A DNA stretch of 64,000 bases, taken from positions 310,001 to 374,000 of the forward strand of contig NZ_FOIJ01000004.1 in NCBI RefSeq assembly GCF_900111745.1. Reading direction: 5' to 3'. Every line of letters begins with the position of its first letter. The first letter of the stretch is position 1. Below, piece after piece: positions 27,257 to 34,178 of this stretch. Source of the stretch: Stigmatella erecta. GTDB taxonomy: Bacteria; Myxococcota; Myxococcia; Myxococcales; Myxococcaceae. Made by a program: the position numbers and the translations under genes. The notes below the pieces were generated by a model that was given only the letters and a program-made list of their open reading frames with translations, was not told where the DNA came from and ran no database searches.

Positions 27257-28723
27257 ATGGAGTTGCTCTTGAGAACATGGAAGGTCGCTGCGGTCCTCCT
27301 CCTGGCCGGTTGCGTGGGCGCGTGTGGCGGTGCGGAAGCCGAGGAAGGGCCTCGGTCCATGGTGCGGGCCGAGCTGGCGTGTCCCGGGCTGACGGCGCCG
27401 GTGTATCACCGCATCAAGCCGGACGGAGGGGACAGCCTCTACACGGTGAATGCGAACGAGGCGTCGAACGCGTCCACGAAGTACGGCTACACCGAGGACC
27501 GGGGGACCGCCTTCCAGGCCTCGGCGGCCACCGCGAGCGGACTCTCGCCGGTCTACCGCCTGTACAGCCCGGAGAAGAAGGACCACCTCTGGACCATCGA
27601 CGCGGGCGAGAAGGCCAGCGCCGCGGAGAACCATGGCTACACGGTGGATGAGGGCATTGGCTTCTACGCGTCGAAGACGCCGGGAGACTGCCTCATTCCC
27701 GTGTACCGCTTCGTCAGCCCCACGCTGTTGAAGCACCGGTTCGCCACGACGGAGGCCGAGCGCGGCAGCCTGAGCGCCGCCGGCTGGACCGCAGAGGGCA
27801 TCAAGTTCTACGCCACGGCGGCCGTGGCGCCGCCGGACACGTCCGACACGAAGTTCACCCTGATCGTCATTCCGGACACGCAGCAGGAGATCGTCTACCG
27901 GCCCGAGCTGTTCACGAACCGGGTGCAGTGGCTGGCCAGCAACAAGAGCGCGCTCGACATCCGGTTCGTCACGCACACCGGGGACATGGTGGACTGGGAC
28001 ACGCCCGACCACCTCCACTATGCGCGGGCCAGTGACGCGGTGACGGTGCTCGACAACGCCCGCATTCCCTATGCCTTCGCCATTGGCAACCACGACACGG
28101 CCGCCGTGTGCCAGGGGGGCAGCGCCTGTCCGGGCAACGTGAACGCCAACCTCCGCAACACCACGACGTTCAACCAGTACTTCCCCACGTCGCGGTTCAC
28201 GGCGCTCGCGGGCGTGTACGAGGCGGGGAAGATCGACAACGCCTACCACACCTTCACGGCCGGCGGGCTGAACTGGCTCGTACTCAACCTCGAGCTGTGG
28301 CCGAGGACCGGGGCGGTCAACTGGGCGAAGACTGTCCTGGAGGCCCACCCGCGCCACAACGTCATCCTCATCACGCACTCGCACCTGACGTCCAGCTCGG
28401 GCATCGAGCAGACCCAGGGAGGCTACGGCAACAACAGCCCGCAGTACGTGTTCGACAACTTGATCAAGCAGTACGCCAACGTGCGCTTCGTCTTCTCCGG
28501 CCACGTGGGCAAGGCCGGCTACCGCGAGGACGCCGGCGTCAAGGGCAACACGATTTACCAGTTCCTCAACTGCTACCACGATGGGGCCACCAACCCGACG
28601 CGGCTGGTGGAGATCGACACGGCCGCCAACACGGCCGCCACGCGCGTCTACGCCCCGATGACGAACGAGGAGAAGCAGGACGGCTCCAAGCGGACGATCA
28701 GCAACATCGCCTGGGTGCGCTGA
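27257..28723 (+). CDS. Lipoprotein with three beta-trefoil-like repeats and metallophosphatase domain
   Basis: 488 residues. A signal peptide ends in LLAGC, so it is a lipoprotein exported to the cell surface or periplasm. Residues ~35-195 are three repeats (PVYHRIKPDGGDSLYTVNANE; PVYRLYSPEKKDHLWTIDAGE; PVYRFVSPTLLKHRFATTEAE) of the kind called DUF5648. The rest is a calcineurin-like phosphoesterase: IPDTQ (D of motif I), HTGDMVD, GNHD, ITHSH and FSGHVGK, giving the usual bimetal ligands. The fusion suggests phosphoester cleavage on a surface-bound substrate; the substrate is unknown. Converges with the M4 protease gene. Confidence 0.82.
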   Translation: MELLLRTWKVAAVLLLAGCVGACGGAEAEEGPRSMVRAELACPGLTAPVYHRIKPDGGDSLYTVNANEASNASTKYGYTEDRGTAFQASAATASGLSPVYRLYSPEKKDHLWTIDAGEKASAAENHGYTVDEGIGFYASKTPGDCLIPVYRFVSPTLLKHRFATTEAERGSLSAAGWTAEGIKFYATAAVAPPDTSDTKFTLIVIPDTQQEIVYRPELFTNRVQWLASNKSALDIRFVTHTGDMVDWDTPDHLHYARASDAVTVLDNARIPYAFAIGNHDTAAVCQGGSACPGNVNANLRNTTTFNQYFPTSRFTALAGVYEAGKIDNAYHTFTAGGLNWLVLNLELWPRTGAVNWAKTVLEAHPRHNVILITHSHLTSSSGIEQTQGGYGNNSPQYVFDNLIKQYANVRFVFSGHVGKAGYREDAGVKGNTIYQFLNCYHDGATNPTRLVEIDTAANTAATRVYAPMTNEEKQDGSKRTISNIAWVR

Positions 28724-28745
28724 AGCGCTCTGTCTGAAAGGCTCC

Positions 28746-28768
28746 CGCTCCGGCTGGACACCGGAGCG
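28746..28768. terminator. Hairpin between convergent genes
   Basis: Perfect 8-bp stem, 28746-28753 with 28761-28768, 7-base loop, located in the 61-bp gap between the metallophosphatase and M4 protease genes. No T-tract. Confidence 0.45.
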
Positions 28769-28784
28769 AGAGGCTCCCACGGAC

Positions 28785-30569
28785 TCAGTTCACGCCCACC
28801 GCGCTCCAGCTCTCGGCGACCTTCTGGGCCTCGGCGGAGCCTGCGCCGTACAGGTCCGTGGCCGCCTTCACCGTGGCCTGGCGCGCCTGGGCGAAGGTGG
28901 TGTTCGGCGTCATGTAGTGCGCCAGGGCCCGGTAGTACACCTGGAGCCCCTTCTCCATGCCGATGCCGTCCTTCACCTCGGCCTTGGACGTGCGGTTGGT
29001 GCCGCCGTTGACCAGCAGGTAGAAGGCGTTGTTGGCGATGCCGCTGGAGCCGTGCACCTCGGTCTGCTTCGGGTAGTTCTTGTAGTGGTCGATGGAGTAA
29101 CCGTCCTTCGACGGGTCGTCCATGTAGCGCAGCGCGTCCCCCGTGCCGTTGGCCGGCGTCCACGCGTCCTCGCCCATCTTCCAGTCGAACTCGACCGCCT
29201 GGTTCTTCTGCGAGGCGTACCACTCCACGCCCGTGCCCATGATGTCGCTGAACGCCTCGTTCAGGCCGCCGGACTCCCCGTCATAGATGAGCCCCGCGGT
29301 GCGCTCGGTGAGGCCGTGGGCGATTTCATGGCCCGCGATGTCCAGCGTGGTGAGCGGCCCCGACTGCTTGCCGTCCCCGTCGCCGTAGTTCATCTGCTGG
29401 CCGTCCCAGTACGCGTTCACGTAGTTCGTGCCGATGTGTACGTTGGAGACGAGCTTCTCGCCCTTGCCGTCCAGCGAGTCGCGGCCGAGCACGTCCTTGA
29501 GGAAGTCGTACGTCATCTCGGCGCCGTAGTGCGCGTCCACCGCGGCCTTGTTGCGCGAGGGGTCCGTGGCCTCGCCCCACGCGTCGTTCGTGTCGGTGAT
29601 GGGCAGCACCTTGCCGGCCTGGCTCTTGTTCTGCGCGTCCACCGTCACCACGCCCTTGCCGCGCGTGCTGTCCTCCAGGCTGTAGGTGCCGTCCGCGTTC
29701 TTCTTCGTGGAGAGCTCCACCTGGCCGCTGTAGAGCGTGGTGTCATCCGCCTTGCCGGTGGCGGGCAGCTCCGGGGTGGAGGCCTTCGGCGTGCCCGGGG
29801 CCGGGGCCGCCGCGGCGCCCTTGCCGTGGGGCAGCTCGATGCCGCCCATCTGGTTGTACTGGGTGAGCAGCTCGCCCGAGTTCGCATCCACCAGGTAGTT
29901 CATCCGCTGCGGCCGGTCCTCCGCCTTGAGGTTCGAGGTGTTGGTGAGCTCCACGTGGTAGGCGGCGTGGTACTGGCCGTCCTTGCCCTGGAAGATGACG
30001 CGCTCGGAGGTGGGCGCCCGGTCCGTCTGCCCCGCGAACTGCTTCTGGGCAAGGGCCAGCGCGTCCTGGGCCGACAGCTTCGTGGGCGCCGAGCCCAGCC
30101 CCTGGGGCAGCGGGGCGACGTGGCCGGTGAGGCTCTCCACCTTTCCCTCGCGGTCCAGGTGGCCAATCACCTGCTCGCCGAACACCTTCACGCCCTCGTG
30201 CTGGCGGTCCATGCGCACGTGCGTCATGCCCAGCGCGTCATGCTCCACGGACACGGGCGCCAGCGCCTGGGAGGCGTCCACGCCGGGCGCCAGGCCCCGG
30301 TGGGCCTTCTCCTGCACGAAGTCCACCGTCTTCTGGATGGCCGCCTGCGCCTGGGCGCTGCCAAGCTCCAGCGGGCCCGTGGCCTTCGTGGGCTCCGCGC
30401 TCAGCGCCACCCGGACCTTGGACGCCGGGGCGAAGCTCGAGGCGTCCTGGCTCGGGCGGGCCGTGGACGCCTTCGCCGGGGCCGCGCTCTTCGTCAGCGG
30501 GGCGGCCGGGGCCGGGGGGGCCACAGGGGGGGACAGCGTGGGCTTTTGGGTCTTGGAAGGAACGTGCAT
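28785..30569 (-). CDS. M4 (thermolysin-family) zinc metalloprotease with atypical N terminus
   Basis: 594 residues. FTP-like and PepSY-like propeptide region (~80-240; GMTHVRMDRQHEGVKVFGEQ, YHVELTNTSNLK, NYLVDANSGELL), then the catalytic domain with VHIGTNYVNAYWDGQQM, zinc site AGHEIAHGLTERTAG, third ligand in GGLNEAFSDIMG, and the transition-state His in VHGSSGIANNAFYLL. There is no hydrophobic Sec signal peptide: the first ~70 residues are Pro/Ala/Ser/Thr/Lys-rich and look disordered. Either export is non-classical or the start lies elsewhere; no better upstream start is apparent. ATG 30569 follows no clear ribosome site. A candidate sigma-54 promoter and two inverted repeats lie upstream. 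Confidence 0.85.
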   Translation of the reverse strand: MHVPSKTQKPTLSPPVAPPAPAAPLTKSAAPAKASTARPSQDASSFAPASKVRVALSAEPTKATGPLELGSAQAQAAIQKTVDFVQEKAHRGLAPGVDASQALAPVSVEHDALGMTHVRMDRQHEGVKVFGEQVIGHLDREGKVESLTGHVAPLPQGLGSAPTKLSAQDALALAQKQFAGQTDRAPTSERVIFQGKDGQYHAAYHVELTNTSNLKAEDRPQRMNYLVDANSGELLTQYNQMGGIELPHGKGAAAAPAPGTPKASTPELPATGKADDTTLYSGQVELSTKKNADGTYSLEDSTRGKGVVTVDAQNKSQAGKVLPITDTNDAWGEATDPSRNKAAVDAHYGAEMTYDFLKDVLGRDSLDGKGEKLVSNVHIGTNYVNAYWDGQQMNYGDGDGKQSGPLTTLDIAGHEIAHGLTERTAGLIYDGESGGLNEAFSDIMGTGVEWYASQKNQAVEFDWKMGEDAWTPANGTGDALRYMDDPSKDGYSIDHYKNYPKQTEVHGSSGIANNAFYLLVNGGTNRTSKAEVKDGIGMEKGLQVYYRALAHYMTPNTTFAQARQATVKAATDLYGAGSAEAQKVAESWSAVGVN

Positions 30570-30589
30570 GGTGATCGGCTCTGGGGCGA

Positions 30590-30609
30590 ACCCACAAGTA
30601 AGTGTGGGT
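30590..30609 (-). promoter_or_regulatory. Leader hairpin upstream of the M4 protease
   Basis: ACCCACA (30590-30596) pairs with TGTGGGT (30603-30609) around a 6-base loop, 20 bases before the protease start. If transcribed from the sigma-54 site at 30631-30646 it would lie in the 5' leader and could affect translation. Structure only, role unproven. Confidence 0.35.
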
Positions 30610-30630
30610 GGGGGATATGCGCAGACTTAG

Positions 30631-30646
30631 AGCATGATGTGTGCCA
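30631..30646 (-). promoter_or_regulatory. Candidate sigma-54 promoter for the M4 protease
   Basis: On the minus strand the element reads TGGCAC-N5-ATGCT. The -24 GG and -12 GC dinucleotides have the required 10-base spacing, with one mismatch in the -12 TTGC. Transcription would start near 30620, about 50 bases before the ATG. Two inverted repeats at 30720 and 30777 lie at roughly -100 and -160, where enhancer-binding proteins act. Confidence 0.5.
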
Positions 30647-30719
30647 TGGGCTACATGGCCTCACAGACGCCTACTGCCCAGACAAAGCCTTGAAATCACA
30701 AGCACGCGGAATCCCCTCT

Positions 30720-30735
30720 GGTGACAGGTGTCACC
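30720..30735. promoter_or_regulatory. Inverted repeat 1, GGTGACA-N2-TGTCACC
   Basis: A perfect 7-bp inverted repeat with a 2-base spacer in the 334-bp gap between the M4 protease and rsbQ. A near copy lies 57 bp away, with a half site (TCACC at 30767-30771) between. Such repeated dyads normally mark a dimeric regulator's binding sites. Confidence 0.6.
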
Positions 30736-30776
30736 AGGAGAACGCCGGGTTCAGGTAGGACATGAGTCACCAGAGG

Positions 30777-30792
30777 GATGACATGTGTCACC
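30777..30792. promoter_or_regulatory. Inverted repeat 2, GATGACA-N2-TGTCACC
   Basis: Second copy of the dyad with one changed base in the left arm. Could serve the sigma-54 promoter of the protease or the divergent rsbQ operon. Confidence 0.55.
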
Positions 30793-30802
30793 ATCTCCTA
30801 CC

Positions 30803-30816
30803 TGCCCTAAAGGGCA
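30803..30816. promoter_or_regulatory. Small palindrome TGCCCT-N2-AGGGCA
   Basis: Perfect 6-bp arms with 2-base spacer, 88 bp before rsbQ. Unrelated in sequence to the neighbouring dyads. Possibly another operator; may be chance. Confidence 0.25.
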
Positions 30817-30855
30817 ATCCCTCGGGGCGCTCTCGCCCTTGAGTTCGAGGGGAAT

Positions 30856-30875
30856 CTGCCTACCTTGGTAGGCAG
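30856..30875. promoter_or_regulatory. Perfect 9-bp inverted repeat upstream of rsbQ
   Basis: CTGCCTACC (30856-30864) and GGTAGGCAG (30867-30875) with a TT centre, 28 bases before the rsbQ ATG. A typical size and position for a repressor operator, or a 5'-leader hairpin that would mask part of the initiation region. Confidence 0.5.
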
Positions 30876-30903
30876 TGGCGATCGTCCCCCTCCGCCCGCT
30901 TCC

Positions 30904-31698
30904 ATGACTGCCCTTCAGAGAAACAACGTCCGCATCCACGGCCAGGGGCCGAAGGTGATGCTGCTGGCTCATGGGTACGGCTGTGACCAAAACGTCTGGC
31001 GCCACATCGCCCCGGCCTTCGAGACGGACTACCGGCTGGTGCTGTTCGACCACGTGGGGGCCGGGCAGTCGGATACCACGGCGTACGTCCGCAGCAAGTA
31101 CAGCACCCTGAAGGGCTACGCGAACGACGTGCTGGAGATCTGCCGGGAGCTGGACCTGAAGGACGCCATCTTCGTGGGCCACTCGGTGAGCACGATGATC
31201 GGCCTGCTGGCGGCGATCGCCGAGCCGCACCGGTTCGAGCGCATGATCATGGTGGGCCCCTCGCCCTGCTACATCGACGATGGGAGCTACGCGGGGGGCT
31301 TCACCCGGCAGGACATCGAGGAGCTGCTGGAGTCGCTCGAGAGCAACTACCTGGGGTGGTCCAGCGCCATCACCCCGGTCATCATGGGCAACCCGGACCG
31401 CCCGGAGCTGGCCGCGGAGCTGAACAACAGCTTCTGCCGGGCCGATCCGGAGATCGCCAAGCACTTCGCGCGCGTCACCTTTCTGTCGGACAACCGGGCG
31501 GACCTGCCGAAGCTGAAGGCCCGCACGCTCATCCTCCAGTGCGCTCAGGACGTCATCGCGCCGGAGTCCGTGGGCCGGTACCTGCACGGCACGCTGGCCC
31601 GGAGCGAGCTGCGGCTGATGCGCGCTACCGGACACTGTCCTCACCTCAGCGCCCCCGAAGAGACCATTGATGCCATGAGAAGTTTCCTCGCCGCTTGA
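30904..31698 (+). CDS. rsbQ: RsbQ-like alpha/beta hydrolase
   Basis: 264 residues. In Bacillus subtilis RsbQ is a hydrolase that supplies the signal sensed by the PAS domain of RsbP in the energy-stress pathway of sigma-B. This protein follows it along its length: RNNVRIHGQG, LAHGYGCDQNVWRHIAPAFE, VGHSVSTMIGLLAAI (nucleophile S94), MVGPSPCYIDD, LILQCAQDVIAPESVG (Asp) and GHCPHLSAPEETI (His). The 39-base upstream extension (from a TTG) does not match the family, so ATG 30904 is chosen. It is 15 bp before a PAS histidine kinase gene, the likely partner. Similar catalytic folds include the KAI2/D14 receptors. Confidence 0.9.
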   Translation: MTALQRNNVRIHGQGPKVMLLAHGYGCDQNVWRHIAPAFETDYRLVLFDHVGAGQSDTTAYVRSKYSTLKGYANDVLEICRELDLKDAIFVGHSVSTMIGLLAAIAEPHRFERMIMVGPSPCYIDDGSYAGGFTRQDIEELLESLESNYLGWSSAITPVIMGNPDRPELAAELNNSFCRADPEIAKHFARVTFLSDNRADLPKLKARTLILQCAQDVIAPESVGRYLHGTLARSELRLMRATGHCPHLSAPEETIDAMRSFLAA

Positions 31699-31713
31699 GA
31701 GCAGGGTCGCACC

Positions 31714-33729
31714 GTGGAAAGCCCAGAGAAGAGACTGTCCAGCACCGGGGTGGAGGAGAGCGCCGAGGAGCTGTACGACAGCGCGCCCTGTGGCTACATC
31801 TCCACGCTGCCTGACGGCACCCTGGTCCGGGCCAACCAGACCTTCCTGCGGTGGATGGGCTATTCGCCGGAGGAGCTGCTGGGGCACAAGCGGCTCCAGG
31901 ATCTGCTCACGGGCGGGGGGCGCATCTTCCACGAGACGCACTACGCGCCCCTGCTCCAGCTCCAGGGGGCCGTGAACGAGCTGACGTTCGATCTGGTGCG
32001 CAAGAACGGCCAGCGGTTCCCGGTGCTGCTCAACACCGTGCAGAAGAAGGACGCGTCGGGCAAGACGCTGTTCCACCGGACCACGCTGTTCGACATCACC
32101 GACCGCAAGAACTACGAGCGAGAGCTGGTGCTGGCCCGGAAGAAAGCCGAGCAGGCCACGCAGGCCAAGGCGGACTTCCTGTCCATGATGAGCCATGAGA
32201 TCCGCACCCCGATGAACGCCATCATCGGGCTGTCGAACCTGCTGGGGCAGGCCCCGCTGCCGCCGCTGTACCAGGAGTACGTGCGCATCCTGCGAAGCTC
32301 GTCCGAGAACCTGCTGGGGTTGCTCAACAGCATCCTGGACTTCAACAAGCTGGAGGCGGGGAAGATGGCGCTGGAGGAGCGGCGGTTCGACCTGCGCCAG
32401 CTGCTCCACGGCATCTGCTCCGGCCTGAGCGTCAAGGCGGAGGAGAAGAAGCTGGCCATCCGGGTGGAGTTCGAGCCGCGGGTGCCCAGCGAGCTGATGG
32501 GAGACCCCGTCAAGCTGGGCCAGGTGCTCACCAACCTGCTGGGCAATGCCATCAAGTTCACCGAGCAGGGCGCGGTGACGCTGGGAGTCCGGCTGCTCGA
32601 GACGGACGCGGACGGGGTGTCCCTGGGCTTCCGGGTGTCGGACACGGGCATTGGCATCGACCAGGACCGGCTGGCGCAGATCTTCGACGAGTTCACCCAG
32701 GCCAGCTACGACATCACCTGGAAGTACGGCGGCTCTGGCCTGGGGCTGACCATCTGCCAGAAGCTCCTGGAGCTTCACGGCAGCAAGATGCACGTGGCGA
32801 GCGTGCCGGGCGAGGGCTCCACGTTCTCCTTCGACGTGCGGCTGAAGGTGGCCCCGGACGCCGTGGCCCTGGACGTGCCGGAGGACGAGGCGCTGCTGGA
32901 TGCGCGGGCGCTCCAGGGGCTCAAGGTGCTGGTGGCCGAGGACAACGCCGTCAACGTCTTCGTGCTCTCCCAGTTCCTGCGCCGGTGGGGCGTGGACTTC
33001 GACGTGGTGGGCAACGGCAGGCTCGCCGTGGAGCGGGCCCAGGCGCACCGGTACGACGCGGTGCTGATGGACTTGCAGATGCCGCAGATGGACGGCTACG
33101 AGGCCACCCAGCTCCTGCGCAACCATGCCATCGCCCGGCTGCGGCGGTTGCCCATCATCGCCCTGTCGGCCTCGGTGCTGCTGGGGCCGGAGGCGCGCGA
33201 GGACGTGGGCTTCACGGACTTCGTCGGCAAGCCCTTCCTGCCCCAGGAGCTCTTCTTGGCGCTCGCCCGGCACGGCGTCCGCGCCCAGGCTCCGGCGGAG
33301 AAGGCATGCCCCCAGGAGCCTGCCGGGCAGGCGCTCCCTGGGGTGCAGGCCCCTGCGCCCGAGCTGCGCTTTGATCTCCAGCGCTTCAAGGGCCTGGCGG
33401 AGGGGGACCGGTCGGGAGAGGTCGAGCTGAGCACCATCGCCATCGGGACCTTCGAGAAGCAGAAGCATGATCTCCGCAGGGCCCTGGAGACGGGCAACGT
33501 GGAGGCGTTCGACTTTCTGACCCACCAGCTCAAGATGCCCCTGGAGCTGATGCAGCCCCGGGTGCTGTGCGGGGCGCTGGAGCAGGGCCGGAAGCTGCTC
33601 CAGAACCCGGGGGGCAGCGCGGACAGCCTCCACGCCGTCATCCGCACCATCCACGAGGAGCTGGATGCCATCCTGGATGCGCTGAAGGAGGACGTGGGCT
33701 ACGTCCCGCCGGGAACGCCTCGGGTGTGA
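31714..33729 (+). CDS. PAS hybrid histidine kinase with REC and Hpt domains
   Basis: 671 residues, soluble. PAS domain (~15-130; APCGYISTLPDGTLVRANQT, FDITDRKNYERE), dimerisation helix with H161 in MMSHEIRTPMN, ATPase domain with LLGNAIKFT (N box), DTGIGI (G1) and GGSGLGL (G2), then REC (~400-520; D453 in LMDLQMPQMDG, K506 in VGKPF) and a C-terminal Hpt-like helical domain with H604 in THQLKM. This gives a full internal phosphorelay. GTG start, no membrane segment. It directly follows rsbQ, suggesting its PAS receives the RsbQ-derived signal, with a kinase in place of the RsbP phosphatase. The output regulator is not in the window. Confidence 0.9.
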   Translation: MESPEKRLSSTGVEESAEELYDSAPCGYISTLPDGTLVRANQTFLRWMGYSPEELLGHKRLQDLLTGGGRIFHETHYAPLLQLQGAVNELTFDLVRKNGQRFPVLLNTVQKKDASGKTLFHRTTLFDITDRKNYERELVLARKKAEQATQAKADFLSMMSHEIRTPMNAIIGLSNLLGQAPLPPLYQEYVRILRSSSENLLGLLNSILDFNKLEAGKMALEERRFDLRQLLHGICSGLSVKAEEKKLAIRVEFEPRVPSELMGDPVKLGQVLTNLLGNAIKFTEQGAVTLGVRLLETDADGVSLGFRVSDTGIGIDQDRLAQIFDEFTQASYDITWKYGGSGLGLTICQKLLELHGSKMHVASVPGEGSTFSFDVRLKVAPDAVALDVPEDEALLDARALQGLKVLVAEDNAVNVFVLSQFLRRWGVDFDVVGNGRLAVERAQAHRYDAVLMDLQMPQMDGYEATQLLRNHAIARLRRLPIIALSASVLLGPEAREDVGFTDFVGKPFLPQELFLALARHGVRAQAPAEKACPQEPAGQALPGVQAPAPELRFDLQRFKGLAEGDRSGEVELSTIAIGTFEKQKHDLRRALETGNVEAFDFLTHQLKMPLELMQPRVLCGALEQGRKLLQNPGGSADSLHAVIRTIHEELDAILDALKEDVGYVPPGTPRV

Positions 33730-33785
33730 GCCGTTCCGGGCATGTGGGATTGAAGGCGCCCCGTGCCCAGTCGTATGGAAAGGGC

Positions 33786-34172
33786 ATGCGCATCGTTCTG
33801 CTCTTGGGTGTCCTGCTGCTCGTGCCTGGCTGTGTGGTTCAGTCCTCGAATCCCCGCCGGAGGGGGCCGCCGCCCCGGCCCGTGGCCATGAGCTACGACG
33901 AGGCGGTGCACCAGGGCTACTCGCTGTGCCGCTCCCGGGGCTACCAGTGCCAGCTCCGCAAGGCCCACCGCACGGGCAATGACGTGTGGAAGCTCCAGTA
34001 CGACGCCTCCGTGGGCAACGCCCGGGGCCACCTCTTCGCCGACTACCACGCGTTCTCGCGCGAGCTGCTCAAGGTGGACGAGCGGGTGAGGCGCCGGGGC
34101 AAGGACTGGGACGGCGATGACCACGGCCACGGGCGAGGCCGGGGCCACGGCCATGCGCGGCGCGACGACTGA
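33786..34172 (+). CDS. Small lipoprotein with His/Gly-rich tail
   Basis: 128 residues. Signal peptide ending in the lipobox LVPGC (Cys17). A short domain of ~80 residues (YDEAVHQGYSLCRSRGYQCQLRKAHRTGND; DVWKLQYDASVGNARGHLFADY) with two Cys is followed by a tail rich in His, Gly, Arg and Asp (DDHGHGRGRGHGHARRDD), a possible metal-binding tail. Its fold resembles the small lipoprotein at 9932 in length and layout. Separated by 56 bp from the kinase gene; unknown function. Confidence 0.68.
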   Translation: MRIVLLLGVLLLVPGCVVQSSNPRRRGPPPRPVAMSYDEAVHQGYSLCRSRGYQCQLRKAHRTGNDVWKLQYDASVGNARGHLFADYHAFSRELLKVDERVRRRGKDWDGDDHGHGRGRGHGHARRDD

Positions 34173-34178
34173 GCCGGC

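Noticed and set aside
30751-33654. A 967-codon minus-strand open frame over rsbQ and the hybrid kinase
   Set aside because: Shadow of two well-recognised plus-strand genes.
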